Shown one piece after another: positions 38,665 to 47,775 of a DNA stretch of 64,000 nt (the stretch's first letter is position 1; every line of letters starts with the position of its first letter). The position numbers were made by a program, and so were the translations under genes. This DNA comes from Gimesia chilikensis (lineage in GTDB: Bacteria > Planctomycetota > Planctomycetia > Planctomycetales > Planctomycetaceae). The notes beneath the pieces were generated by a model. The model was given only the letters and a program-made list of their open reading frames with translations, was not told where the DNA came from and searched no databases. Location of the stretch: assembly GCF_007744075.1 (NCBI RefSeq), contig NZ_CP036266.1:6123748-6187747 (forward strand). The letters are read 5' to 3'.

Positions 38665-39153
38665 CTAGAGTATGATCTTCTTAAAATATTCAGCTGCATC
38701 CTGCTCTCGAATTTTACATCCAATTTCGGGAACCAGGGAGGAACGAAACCGGTCTGCGATGCTCACGGAGAGTGTCAGATCAAAAACACCAATCAGTTCG
38801 CTGTCAAGATCATCCCAACACGCATAAAACCGCAAGTACCAGGATGAATCAGGAGGAGCGATCCCTACATAAACCAGCTCATCCCCTGGCATCGATAGCA
38901 GAAGTGAACGAGGTGTCTGGACCAGGGCAAACAGTCCATGGATATCACAGGCGGCTTTCCGGAAATGAAGACCATCATGTTGCCACCAGTCGTCAAACCT
39001 TACCAGTTGAGTAACGTGAATATCGTTCTGCAAAAAAGCTGCGATCTTACAAAGTGCGTTGGACAGTTTATTCAGAGGTACAAACTCTTCCGTTGAAAAA
39101 TTCACTCCCCCGGGTGGTTGGAATCCCTGGTCTTCCGGCTTAATGATGGCCAT
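38665..39153 (-). CDS. Hypothetical soluble protein
   Basis: A 162-residue protein from the ATG at 39153, with AAAGG eight bases upstream; a GTG at 39162 is the alternative. It has no signal peptide or membrane segment. It is rich in aromatic residues (DDWWQHDGLHF, DSSWYLRFYACWDDLDSE) and acids. The composition and strand pattern resemble small immunity-like or SMI1-like cytosolic proteins, but I cannot assign a family. It stands alone on the minus strand. Confidence 0.6.
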   Translation of the reverse strand: MAIIKPEDQGFQPPGGVNFSTEEFVPLNKLSNALCKIAAFLQNDIHVTQLVRFDDWWQHDGLHFRKAACDIHGLFALVQTPRSLLLSMPGDELVYVGIAPPDSSWYLRFYACWDDLDSELIGVFDLTLSVSIADRFRSSLVPEIGCKIREQDAAEYFKKIIL

Positions 39154-39238
39154 CACGTCCACCTTTACGATCTATCTAGCGTGTATTGAATTATTTGGAA
39201 ACGAACTCTTGTATCTGTAAACCCCTTTGACCCGACTC

Positions 39239-39724
39239 TCAATCACTCGACAAATCCGAATCTTCCGGCAATCTGCTTTTGATAAATGCCGTAAGGTTTT
39301 CGGCATCGTCAGTTCCCACGCGGAGCGTTCCCTTTTTGAGTTTCAGGACTATGCAGTCACGGCCCCAGAGATTCATCACCCAGCCCCCGCGGAGGCTCAT
39401 ATGGATACCCCAGCCATCCAGAAAGCTGGTGCGACCGACTTCGACACCGACGATGTCTTCGTAGAGTACGGCCCGCTGAAAGAGGGGAATGGGGCCGAAG
39501 CGAATTCGCAGGCGGTCGATTTCGTCCGCTACGGTCAGGTGGTGAAAGGAGGCTGCAAACAGAAACACGAGCATCGCCGAGCCGCTCAGAATCCAGGTCA
39601 GGAATGGCTGAGGTGGTTCATGGCGACAGTACCAGGCAGCCCCGGCGAGCAGGGCTGCGGTGGCGTAGACCAGGAGACACAGAGGACCGTGCTGACGATG
39701 ATAGTAGATGGCGAGGCTGCTCAT
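39239..39724 (-). CDS. Hypothetical membrane protein with PH-like domain
   Basis: A 161-residue protein with two membrane helices (about 17-35 and 42-62). A soluble domain follows that contains IRFGPIPLFQRAVLYEDIVGVEV, broken by a strand pattern, and ends GTLRVGTDDAENLTAFIKSRL. That pattern is characteristic of bacterial PH-like (YdbS/DUF304-type) domains. Its ATG overlaps the stop of the upstream gene (ATGA), so the two are translated together. The function of the pair is unknown; a cytoplasmic sensor of membrane state is possible. Confidence 0.7.
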   Translation of the reverse strand: MSSLAIYYHRQHGPLCLLVYATAALLAGAAWYCRHEPPQPFLTWILSGSAMLVFLFAASFHHLTVADEIDRLRIRFGPIPLFQRAVLYEDIVGVEVGRTSFLDGWGIHMSLRGGWVMNLWGRDCIVLKLKKGTLRVGTDDAENLTAFIKSRLPEDSDLSSD

Positions 39725-40482
39725 TGTTGTGACTCCTGTTCACAGTGGATTACCTCTATTTTAACAGATTTCCGTTCCCCTGCACGAAACAGTTCCAGGA
39801 TATTCTGCTGTTCCCGGACGGATGATCTGCCCGCCCACCACAGGCCCACGGAAATAAAAGCAAACAGGAGCGGAAATAAAAACAGTATCTGGGTCAGCGA
39901 GAGCGGATTTTTCCCCGGAAGCTGATCTGTAAAATAGAGCCATAAATACACGGGCAGGACGATCATCAGACCTCCCAGTGAAGCATAGAAGGTGAAGCGG
40001 GTAAATCGCCGGGTCTCTGACTTTGTTTTCTCGTAGTTTTCAACAGCCGCGGCTGCTGAGTTGATTTCTCCTTCAAACATCTGCTGTTGACAGATAGGGC
40101 AAAAACCTGTCGCAGCGGCTACCTTTCTTTCAGATTCTCTCCATGAGATCTGGCAGAAGGGACAACGCGGTGCAGTTGTCTGTCTAAGTTGTTTTACCTG
40201 GCGGTAGAGAAAGGGGACCGGAAAACATGCAGAAATAATGATCATAGGAAGAATTAAGATCGGATTGATGGCATTTGGACAATCCGCCGTTCCCGCTTTG
40301 ATTCCGATTGCGTTATGGATCTCAGGCCGAAAATACTTTACCACAAAAGCCAGCAGAGCCAGCGTCAGAAAGAAACTCACAAAGGCAATTGCGCCGCGCA
40401 GGAGTACCTGAAAGTCATAGCGCGTGGCTGCAGCCTTGAACTGTTCTCGCAGCTCTGAGGGAGACAAGTCTGAATCAGTCAT
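39721..40482 (-). CDS. Hypothetical zinc-binding membrane protein
   Basis: About 253 residues from the ATG at 40482. Earlier in-frame starts exist up to 40563 and the choice is uncertain. There are four hydrophobic segments, two near the N-terminus and two near the C-terminus. Between them lies a cytoplasmic loop with two CxxC pairs, CPFC and CPIC, about 26 residues apart, typical of a zinc ribbon. The loop and the overlap with the PH-like gene suggest a small membrane complex. No known family recognised. Confidence 0.65.
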   Translation of the reverse strand: MTDSDLSPSELREQFKAAATRYDFQVLLRGAIAFVSFFLTLALLAFVVKYFRPEIHNAIGIKAGTADCPNAINPILILPMIIISACFPVPFLYRQVKQLRQTTAPRCPFCQISWRESERKVAAATGFCPICQQQMFEGEINSAAAAVENYEKTKSETRRFTRFTFYASLGGLMIVLPVYLWLYFTDQLPGKNPLSLTQILFLFPLLFAFISVGLWWAGRSSVREQQNILELFRAGERKSVKIEVIHCEQESQQ

Positions 40483-40629
40483 AGCATTTCTCATGTTGAC
40501 TATTTGCGAATCCATATGTAGCCTCATTCTTAGAACACTCGTACTTTCAATCAACGAAAACATGCCAACTCTGGATCATCAGGTTTCCTGAGATTTGTCC
40601 CAAAACAGCGAACTCCACTTATCCTTTTA

Positions 40630-41175
40630 ATGTCCTTAACCGGCTCGTTTCATTTGATCTGCTTTTCTCAGGTATATACCAACAAACTAAGTAGCGGGGT
40701 TAGCATATTGTCCAATCAAACCATCAACTTCTACAGCGTCAGCGAGGCTTACGGTGAGTTCTCCAACTTTGCCGGGTTTCCGATTGAGCTGGACGGGAAA
40801 CGCTGGCCGACGTCGGAGCATTATTTTCAGGCGCAGAAATTCAAAGAGACTTCACACCAGGCAGAGATCCGCAAAGAATCGTCGCCGATGCGGGCTGCCC
40901 GGATGGGACGGGAGCGGAAGCGGCCGCTGCGGAAAGACTGGGAATCGGTCAAAGATGCGATCATGCGGCAAGCCGTGCTGGCGAAGTTTACGCAACATGC
41001 AGAACTGCGGGAACTGCTGCTCTCCACGGGAGAGAGTCGTCTCGTCGAGCATACGACGAACGATGCTTACTGGGGAGATGGCGGGGATGGCAGCGGTAAG
41101 AATCGGCTGGGACAGATTCTGATGGAGATTCGCCGGACGCTGCGGGAGGCGGGAGATACGGAAGGGGAAGTGTAG
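40630..41175 (+). CDS. NADAR-family (YbiA-like) ADP-ribose/N-glycosidase protein
   Basis: Up to 181 residues. The NADAR core is intact: INFYS, GEFSNFAGFPIELDGKRWP, then EHYFQAQKF and the C-terminal YWGDGGDGSGKNRLG. Known members include YbiA, which cleaves the N-glycosidic bond of early riboflavin intermediates, and enzymes that remove ADP-ribose from guanine bases. The upstream 26 residues have no family counterpart. A TTG at 40708 with GGGG before it may be the real start, giving 155 residues. It ends 6 bases from the convergent kptA stop, next to a full NAD-salvage operon, which supports an ADP-ribose role. Confidence 0.88.
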   Translation: MSLTGSFHLICFSQVYTNKLSSGVSILSNQTINFYSVSEAYGEFSNFAGFPIELDGKRWPTSEHYFQAQKFKETSHQAEIRKESSPMRAARMGRERKRPLRKDWESVKDAIMRQAVLAKFTQHAELRELLLSTGESRLVEHTTNDAYWGDGGDGSGKNRLGQILMEIRRTLREAGDTEGEV

Positions 41176-41181
41176 CGGGGC

Positions 41182-41727
41182 TCAGGGGAAGTCGATGTAC
41201 TCGGGTGGAACTCGATCGGTTAACCAGACCTGATTCGGAGTCACAAAGAATTCAAACCCGGCCTGAGACATCTCTCCTGAGCGGATCTTCAACAACACCG
41301 GTTTTCCCCGCCGCTGCCCGACCGCCAGTGCGGTATTTTCATCTCCATGCAGATGCACGTGATGGCGTTTCATCTTCTTGAGTCCCTCGCGGGCGATCAC
41401 TGCAACAAACTGTTGCGGCGTGCCGTGAATCAGGAACTCAGGGGGAGCCGCGGCCTCGTAGCCCAGTTCAATTTTGACTGAGTGCCCCTGGTTAGCCCGG
41501 ATGCGGGTGCCGTCATCGCTGAAGGAGAACCGCTGTTTGTCATTCGAATCTACGACATGCTCCAGTGTTTCCCGCGACATCTTCTTACCATGTTCGTCGA
41601 TCGCAGAGAGTAACGTCTCTACATCGACCCACCCCGATTCATCCAGCTGGATCCCGACGGTCTCCGGCTGATGCCTGAGAATCAGACTCAGAAATTTACT
41701 TTTCCTTTTGATATCCTTTTCGTTCAT
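41182..41727 (-). CDS. kptA: RNA 2'-phosphotransferase (KptA/Tpt1)
   Basis: A 181-residue protein with AAAAGGA before ATG. Tpt1/KptA enzymes move a 2'-phosphate from RNA to NAD, releasing nicotinamide and ADP-ribose 1'',2''-cyclic phosphate. The catalytic Arg-His is in LSLILRHQPETVG. The NAD-binding parts are RIRANQGHSV, FLIHGT and KRHHVHLHGD, followed by VLLKIR and QVWLTD. The length is normal and all core residues seem present. Bacteria lack the classical tRNA-splicing pathway, so the natural substrate is unclear; some members ADP-ribosylate nucleic-acid ends. It is last in the NAD operon, where its product nicotinamide could be salvaged by the neighbours. Confidence 0.94.
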   Translation of the reverse strand: MNEKDIKRKSKFLSLILRHQPETVGIQLDESGWVDVETLLSAIDEHGKKMSRETLEHVVDSNDKQRFSFSDDGTRIRANQGHSVKIELGYEAAAPPEFLIHGTPQQFVAVIAREGLKKMKRHHVHLHGDENTALAVGQRRGKPVLLKIRSGEMSQAGFEFFVTPNQVWLTDRVPPEYIDFP

Positions 41728-41786
41728 TTCATTTTCCTTTTCTTACTTTTTCTTTTCATAGTTGATTGATATTTGTTTGTTCTATT

Positions 41787-42386
41787 TCAGATCAGGGCGA
41801 CACCAGCCGCCTGCATTTCCTGCAGGGCCCGCTGAATATCACCCTCGTTCAGATCGACGCCCCGACAGCCAGCCTGCACCAGATTGGTTTTCAATCCGTG
41901 TCTGACTGCATCCAGGGCCGTGAATTTCACGCAGTAATCGGTGGCAAGCCCCATGATGGTGACTTCACTCACATTGCGTTCGTTTAAATAGTCGCCCAGG
42001 CCGGTTGCCTGTCGATGCCCGTTATCAAAGAACCCGCTGTAACTGTCGATGCTGGTATCGGTGCCTTTCGGGATTACCGCATCAATCTGCTCCTGATCCA
42101 GATCAGCGTGCAGTTCGGCTCCCGGGGAACCCTGAATACAGTGTTCGGGCCAGAGAATCTGCTCCAGTCCATTGAGATCGATCTGCTCACCAATTTCCCG
42201 ATGGGGATGCTGGCTGGCGAAACTCAGATGACCTGGCGGATGCCAGTCCTGTGTCGCGACGACCAGTTCGAATTTCGGTATCCACTGGTTAGCCACTTCC
42301 ACGACGTCATCGCCGCCGGGAACTGCCAGGGCACCGCCCGGCATAAAATCGTATTGCAGATCGACTAAGATTAAGGCATGCATCAT
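41787..42386 (-). CDS. pncA: Nicotinamidase
   Basis: A 199-residue isochorismatase-fold enzyme that deaminates nicotinamide to nicotinate. The catalytic triad is D9 (VDLQYDF), K107 (IPKGTD) and C152 (ATDYCVKF). The metal ligands sit in TQDWHPPGH and H82 (WPEHC). The length and motifs match E. coli PncA. It starts 14 bases after the ADP-ribosylglycohydrolase stop. Two adjacent ATG codons (42386 and 42383) are possible starts. It feeds nicotinate to PncB, encoded in the same operon. Confidence 0.96.
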   Translation of the reverse strand: MMHALILVDLQYDFMPGGALAVPGGDDVVEVANQWIPKFELVVATQDWHPPGHLSFASQHPHREIGEQIDLNGLEQILWPEHCIQGSPGAELHADLDQEQIDAVIPKGTDTSIDSYSGFFDNGHRQATGLGDYLNERNVSEVTIMGLATDYCVKFTALDAVRHGLKTNLVQAGCRGVDLNEGDIQRALQEMQAAGVALI

Positions 42387-42399
42387 GCGACTCCTCGGT

Positions 42400-43452
42400 T
42401 CAATAGGGCGGAAGCAGGCGTCGGCCCCCCAGGCTGATCACCACGGCAGCAAACAGCAGATTCCGAGGAATCGTAGCCAGCCAGTGCATGGGAGGGGGTG
42501 CCTGCGGATCCGCAGTTTCATCCATTTGCGACAGACACTCCGCCAGCGATTCCATCCACGCGATGGTTCGCGGCCATTCTGCCAGTTGTTGTTTCCATTC
42601 GCCGGGAATCACTTCGACTCCCAGGTTCGCTCCACTGATGGCTCCTGCAATCGCAGCCACACTGTCGGCATCGCCCCCCAGCATGACGGCATTTTCAACT
42701 GACTGCCGAAAATCATCCGCAGTATAAGCCCAGCAGTAGAGCGCCGCGGGAACAGTCTGGTTAATGTAGCCGGAGATTCCATTGCTCCAGCCCTGGTCGT
42801 GTGCGTACTCTTCGGGAGTACTCTGACGTGCGAGATGTTCGACTGCATTCTCGATTGCCGACTTGAGTTCTGCATCCTGAATCTGTGAGACGCTGTTAGC
42901 AAGAAATTCCCGCGGGCTTTGTCCCGGTTCTGTCAGTGACAGTCGCGCCGCCCGGGCTACCAGAAGTGCACCCTGTTCGGCGCGGGGATCTTTGTGAGTG
43001 ATTCTTGAGCTCCTCAGCACCAGTTCCTGCAGGTGTGACTCGGAAGATGCACAGAGCCCCAACAGTGCAGAACGCATGGCCGGCCCATTCCCTGCACTGA
43101 AGACACCGCTGTTTTGAGGAGCAACGCCAACTAACAGTTTCAGGCAGGAGCGAAGCGTGGCCCGTCCGATCCCGGCCGGTAGGGTTAACAGCCAGTGCTT
43201 AAGGTCCCGCCCCAGTCGTCGTTCGAAATCTTCGGGCACACCCCGGGAAAGTACCAGAGCTCGTCCGACCATCAGGGTGTGTTCGGTATCGTCGCTGCAA
43301 TACCCCCTGTTCAAAAACAGATCGGGAGAAAGTGGAGGCCCCCCATACAGACGTCGGGAACGTTTGCGGGATAAGCCTTCCCGTTTCAGTCCGACGGCAT
43401 CTCCGACCGCGGTTCCCAGTAAACACCCTAGAATACGAGAGTAATTGTCCAT
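42400..43452 (-). CDS. ADP-ribosylglycohydrolase (DraG-like)
   Basis: A 350-residue all-helical ADP-ribosylglycohydrolase. It begins with LGCLLGTAVGDAVG. The first magnesium site is SDDTEHT (residues 53-59) and the second is GGDADSVAAIAGA (259-271), the GGDxDS variant of the usual GGDTDT. These enzymes remove ADP-ribose from proteins or nucleic acids, or cleave ADP-ribosylated small molecules. The last 25 residues are hydrophobic and basic (WLATIPRNLLFAAVVISLGG) and could be a tail anchor, which is unusual. It starts 3 bases after the nrtR stop, so it is surely co-expressed with NAD salvage. Confidence 0.9.
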   Translation of the reverse strand: MDNYSRILGCLLGTAVGDAVGLKREGLSRKRSRRLYGGPPLSPDLFLNRGYCSDDTEHTLMVGRALVLSRGVPEDFERRLGRDLKHWLLTLPAGIGRATLRSCLKLLVGVAPQNSGVFSAGNGPAMRSALLGLCASSESHLQELVLRSSRITHKDPRAEQGALLVARAARLSLTEPGQSPREFLANSVSQIQDAELKSAIENAVEHLARQSTPEEYAHDQGWSNGISGYINQTVPAALYCWAYTADDFRQSVENAVMLGGDADSVAAIAGAISGANLGVEVIPGEWKQQLAEWPRTIAWMESLAECLSQMDETADPQAPPPMHWLATIPRNLLFAAVVISLGGRRLLPPY

Positions 43453-43455
43453 GGT

Positions 43456-44145
43456 TCAGATCTCGAAGTGAAACCCCTGTTTGGTCAGGCGTTTGTATTT
43501 GCGACGGTCGAACTGATACAGGCGCGCGGCCCGATGCGCGACATCCGTCTCGACTTCGTCCAGTTCAATGAGGATTCCCATACTGAGAATCTTTTTACGA
43601 AAATTACGTTTATCCAGCGGACGATCCAGAATGACTTCATACAGATGCTGAATCTGCCTTAAGGTAAATTTGGGAGGCAGCAGTTCAAAGCCGATGGGCT
43701 GATAACGGACTTTGCCCCGCAGGCGTTCGTGAGCCATTTCCAGAATCTGGTCGTGGTCAAAGGCCAGCGAGGGTATGTCGTCCACCGCGAACCAGGCGGC
43801 ATTCCGGGCATCGGTGGCCGCCTGCACCCGGTGGTCCGACAGATTCACCAGGGCATAGTAAGCTACTGTCACGACACGCTCCCGAGGATCCCGGTTCACG
43901 GTTCCGAAGGAATACAGCTGTTCGAGATAGACATTTTTCAAACCGGTCTCTTCACTCAACTCCCGCAAGGCAGCCTCGTCCAGTGTTTCTTCCAGCCGAA
44001 CAAACCCACCCGGGAGTGCCCAGTCCCCTTCAAACGGGGGCAGGTCCCGCTGAATGAGCAGAATCTGCAGATCATCTTCATCCAGGCCAAACACGACGCA
44101 GTCCACTGTTAAAGCGGCCCGCGGATATTCATAGCTGTATTTCAT
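43456..44145 (-). CDS. nrtR: Nudix-type NAD regulator (NrtR-like)
   Basis: A 229-residue protein. Residues 10-140 form a Nudix domain with a complete box, G47-x5-E53-x7-R61-E62-L63-x-E65-E66-x-G68-L69. Residues 150-229 form the NrtR-type winged helix ([20 protein letters not shown], then [13 protein letters not shown]). NrtR binds operators in NAD genes and releases them when it binds ADP-ribose or related products. Because the Nudix box is intact, it may also hydrolyse ADP-ribose. It sits inside the salvage operon and probably regulates it. The ribosome site is AAAGGG. Confidence 0.9.
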   Translation of the reverse strand: MKYSYEYPRAALTVDCVVFGLDEDDLQILLIQRDLPPFEGDWALPGGFVRLEETLDEAALRELSEETGLKNVYLEQLYSFGTVNRDPRERVVTVAYYALVNLSDHRVQAATDARNAAWFAVDDIPSLAFDHDQILEMAHERLRGKVRYQPIGFELLPPKFTLRQIQHLYEVILDRPLDKRNFRKKILSMGILIELDEVETDVAHRAARLYQFDRRKYKRLTKQGFHFEI

Positions 44146-44239
44146 CTCAAACCCTTTATTGTCTCACAGATCTTTTTTATGTCTCTATCTAGTTCAGCCA
44201 GTCAGCATCCAAGGCTGGTTTATTAGTTCATGCCAACGA

Positions 44240-46231
44240 TCATTGGGCTTCTGCCACACGACGGAGTTCCGCCAGTTCTTCTTCAAAGCCTCCCGAGAGA
44301 ATGGGAAAACGGCACCAGGTTTTCGGATCCAGATTCTCATCGTCCAGGTGAAACGAGGGGGCGTACCGTTCGCGTTTCCACTGGTTCCGTGACCAGAGCC
44401 GAAAGAAGCGTTCGATCCATGCCACCAGTTGTGCGGGCTGTTCAGCGGGAAACTCCACGAGTGCCAGTCGGTAGAGCTCCACAGGACTACGCTTATCGCG
44501 AATTGCAGCTCGCTCGACCCAGTCCAATAATTCGTAAGGCATCAGATCCTGTTCATCCTTCTGCTCTGCTTCCTGCGGACGCAGTTCTGCAGTCGGCTCC
44601 TGCTGATTGATCAGGTTCAGTTCGGGAACCGTTCCTACCTGCAGTGGGCCGACCGTTTCCATCCATCGCAGCCAGCTTCTGAGAAACGCTTTATCAATCC
44701 CGGAGATTGGCGACAATCCGCCGCACGTATCGCCGTCCATCGTGGTATAACCCACAGCTGCTTCCGAACGGTTACTGGTTGACAGCAACAAGGCATTTCG
44801 TAGATTGGTAATCATCCAGACTCCCGGTGCCCTGCTCCGGGCCTGAATATTCTGGAGTGGAATATCATCGGTTTCCCAGTTCAGCTCCCGCCCGATTGCC
44901 TTTGATACGAGGTCCACATACGCCTGTGTGATGGCGTCGACATCCAGATTCAGAAAATCAGCGCCAATCCCCTCCGCCAGCCCGGCCGCGGCGCTCGCCG
45001 TCGTTTCGGAACTGTTGCGGGTAGACTGATAGACGCAGGTTAACAACCCATTGATCAGTTCGGCGAAACCGGATTTCGGTTTGGTTCCGGTCAGATAGGC
45101 AAGCTTTTGGGATAATCCATCGGCTCCCAGTTCGGAGAGTCCCAGTTTGAGCATGGCCCAGACCAGGACCGCAGCCGCTGCAGAATCTGCACCGCCACTC
45201 AGTGAAATCACGAAGCCTTGAGACCGGCTCTTACGCAGATAGTCGAATAACGCCAGTGCCACGGCCCGCGTGAATTCTTCCTCTTTGATCGAGTCTGAAC
45301 GTTCCCAGTCAGCAGCCTGGCAGTGCAAGGTTCGAAACGGAATCTCGGGAAACTGGTAATCGGCTGTGATCGTAGTTTCGCGGAAGGCTCCCGGCCGGGG
45401 TTGAAAACTGGCCAGACGGGCCCGATTCATTCTGGTTAGATCGATGTCGACGATCGCGGATGTTACGGAGACGTCCTGAAATGAGAGCCGCTGTCCCTCT
45501 GCCAGCAGCGAGCCGTTACTGGCAATCAGTGTGGCACCGTCATAGATGATGCGGCCCGCTTCGTTCCCCAGTAGATTGGAATAAACGTAAGTCACGCCGT
45601 ACGCCCGCGAGCTTTCCTGAACCAGTCGCCTGCGGATTTCCTGTTTGCCAAAGGCGAAGTGGCTGGCACTCGGATTGAGAATCAGATCAACGGCTGCCTG
45701 CGAGAGTTCACGTCCGGGGCGACGTGCGGCCCAGGCATCTTCACAGATTTCGAAGCCGAGCCGGACACCGTCTACTTCAAAGATCAAATTGCCGATCGGG
45801 TATGCCTGACCCTGAATCGTGATTTCACCCACGCACGTGGAATCCCAGGCTTTGAACCAGCGTGGTTCGTAATGAATGCCATCGCCGGCCAGATGATTTT
45901 TGGCGACGAATCCCAGAATCTGACCGTCGGCAATCAGGCAGGCACAGTTATAGAGGGCACCGCCATACATCAGCGGAAGTCCTACTGAGACGACGGTCCA
46001 TTTCGTCAAGGGGAGCAGTTCCAGCAGAGCTGACAGCGCCCGCTGTTGAACGTCGATCGAAAAGAAAGTGTCTTCACAGTTATAGCCAGTGAGGCAGAGC
46101 TCGGGTAAACATATTAGCGAGGCCCCTTCATTGCGGGCCGCTTCGATCGCCTGTCTGACCCGGGCCGCATTCCCGGACCAGTCCAATGGAGTCTGATTCA
46201 GAGCAACAGCGGCTATCTGGATGAGTTTCAT
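44240..46231 (-). CDS. nadE: Glutamine-dependent NAD synthetase
   Basis: A 663-residue two-domain enzyme that converts deamido-NAD to NAD. The N-terminal glutaminase is of nitrilase type with E44 (CLPELCLTGY), K111 (VAKNHLAGDG) and C163 (FEICEDAW). The C-terminal ammonia-dependent synthetase has the PP-loop SGGADSAAAAVL near residue 346, plus LLSTSNRSEAAVGYTTMDGD. The size matches glutamine-dependent NadE. It is the last step of the salvage and de novo routes. NadD (NaMN adenylyltransferase), needed between PncB and NadE, is not in the window. Confidence 0.96.
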   Translation of the reverse strand: MKLIQIAAVALNQTPLDWSGNAARVRQAIEAARNEGASLICLPELCLTGYNCEDTFFSIDVQQRALSALLELLPLTKWTVVSVGLPLMYGGALYNCACLIADGQILGFVAKNHLAGDGIHYEPRWFKAWDSTCVGEITIQGQAYPIGNLIFEVDGVRLGFEICEDAWAARRPGRELSQAAVDLILNPSASHFAFGKQEIRRRLVQESSRAYGVTYVYSNLLGNEAGRIIYDGATLIASNGSLLAEGQRLSFQDVSVTSAIVDIDLTRMNRARLASFQPRPGAFRETTITADYQFPEIPFRTLHCQAADWERSDSIKEEEFTRAVALALFDYLRKSRSQGFVISLSGGADSAAAAVLVWAMLKLGLSELGADGLSQKLAYLTGTKPKSGFAELINGLLTCVYQSTRNSSETTASAAAGLAEGIGADFLNLDVDAITQAYVDLVSKAIGRELNWETDDIPLQNIQARSRAPGVWMITNLRNALLLSTSNRSEAAVGYTTMDGDTCGGLSPISGIDKAFLRSWLRWMETVGPLQVGTVPELNLINQQEPTAELRPQEAEQKDEQDLMPYELLDWVERAAIRDKRSPVELYRLALVEFPAEQPAQLVAWIERFFRLWSRNQWKRERYAPSFHLDDENLDPKTWCRFPILSGGFEEELAELRRVAEAQ

Positions 46232-46281
46232 GGCTGGTTCATTTCATTTTTCAGCATGAGCTTGATTCATGGTTCCGTGTG

Positions 46282-47757
46282 TCACTGATGATTTAATTTT
46301 CGTGCCAGCAGAATCTGTTCGGTTTTGTAATCATACAGACCCTGTTCCAGACCAACGGGATATTCGTGTGGCTCCAGATGCCGCTGAATGCCCACGTGGA
46401 ACAGATCCAACTGCTGCTGTGCCCGTTCGCGAATGACTGACAATGATTCGTGTTGATGAACGATCTCCCCCTGCTGGACCACGGGGATCAATAGATCCTG
46501 AGAGTCAAGTTTGTCGTCCAGCACGCGTCGCCGCGTTGAATCCAGAGGATCGATCAACACGCTTCGTTCCGAGGTTGGCGGAGCAAGTTCATTAAAGATC
46601 ATGTCGGCCACGGCCCCGTTTTCATTCAGATAGCGTCTGGTCTGTAGAATTCCGGGGGTAGAGGTCTTGATGGCCTGTTCGGACAATTTCAAACGGGGTT
46701 CCCATTCCTGGTCTTCATTCCTGATCGCTCCCAGTTTGTAAACCCCTCCCAGGGCGGGTTGTTCGAAGGCGGTCACCAGGCGAGTACCCACACCCCAGAC
46801 GGCGATTTTGGCTCCCTGCATTTTGAGACTGCTGATGGTGGTTTCATCCAGGTCATTGCTGGCCACAATCGCGGCTTCCGTCAGCCCCGCTTCATCCAGC
46901 AGGCGTCTGGCTTCGATACTGAGATACGCGAGATCTCCCGAATCGAGCCGGATCCCCACCATTTGATGACCGGACTCTTTTAACTGAATCCCGACGCGAA
47001 CCGCATTGCGGACTCCATCGAGTGTATCGTAGGTATCGACGAGGAAGACGCAGTTATTAGGCATGGCCCGGGCGTAATCTTCGAAGGCGGAAAGCTCGTC
47101 ATCGTAGGACATGACCCAGCTGTGAGCGTGTGTTCCTTTGACGGGAATTCCGAACAGCTTACCGGCCAGCACATTGGATGTGGCTGCACACCCACCAATA
47201 TAGGCGGCTCGACTGGCTGCCAGGCCGCCATCGATTCCCTGGGCCCGCCTTAATCCGAACTCCAGAACCGGATCTCCCCCCGTGGCGGTACAGATGCGTG
47301 CCGACTTGGTGGCGATCAGCGTCTGAAAGTTGATCAGATTCAGTAGAGCGGTTTCCAGCAACTGACACTGCAGAATCGGTCCCGTGACCCGCACCAGGGG
47401 TTCGTGGGGAAAGACCACGGTCCCTTCCGGAACCGCTGCCAGATCACAGGTGATCCGCAGATCCGCCAGGTATTCCAGAAAGCCACTGGAGAATAAGGGG
47501 CGGCCATCGTTGCCTTCCAGCGTCTTCAGATAACTGAGATCATCTTCGCTGAACTGGAAGTGCCTGATATATTCCAGAGCGTATTCCAGACCGGCGGCGA
47601 TGGTATAACCACCCTGAAACGGATTTTTGCGAAAGAAGAGGTGAAAGACGGCTTCCTGTTCAGCTCTCCCTGTTTTCCAGTATCCATGTGCCATCGTCAG
47701 CTGGTACAGGTCTGTTAAGAGCGTCAGTGAAGTATCGTAGATCTTATTCAGGGCCAT
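46282..47757 (-). CDS. pncB: Nicotinate phosphoribosyltransferase
   Basis: A 491-residue enzyme that joins nicotinate to PRPP, giving nicotinate mononucleotide. It opens with [18 protein letters not shown]. The phosphoribosyl-pocket segments are [46 protein letters not shown] and [11 protein letters not shown], all characteristic. GGAGGA precedes the ATG by 7 bases. It is first in the operon, directly behind a promoter whose -10 lies within a palindrome. Confidence 0.96.
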   Translation of the reverse strand: MALNKIYDTSLTLLTDLYQLTMAHGYWKTGRAEQEAVFHLFFRKNPFQGGYTIAAGLEYALEYIRHFQFSEDDLSYLKTLEGNDGRPLFSSGFLEYLADLRITCDLAAVPEGTVVFPHEPLVRVTGPILQCQLLETALLNLINFQTLIATKSARICTATGGDPVLEFGLRRAQGIDGGLAASRAAYIGGCAATSNVLAGKLFGIPVKGTHAHSWVMSYDDELSAFEDYARAMPNNCVFLVDTYDTLDGVRNAVRVGIQLKESGHQMVGIRLDSGDLAYLSIEARRLLDEAGLTEAAIVASNDLDETTISSLKMQGAKIAVWGVGTRLVTAFEQPALGGVYKLGAIRNEDQEWEPRLKLSEQAIKTSTPGILQTRRYLNENGAVADMIFNELAPPTSERSVLIDPLDSTRRRVLDDKLDSQDLLIPVVQQGEIVHQHESLSVIRERAQQQLDLFHVGIQRHLEPHEYPVGLEQGLYDYKTEQILLARKLNHQ

Positions 47758-47775
47758 TGTGGGTTCCTCCGATTC

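Noticed and set aside
40630-47757. NAD region as an anti-phage defence island
   Set aside because: There is no toxin-like ADP-ribosyltransferase, Sir2 or TIR NADase, nor any mobile-element gene nearby. The genes look like regulated metabolism and repair.
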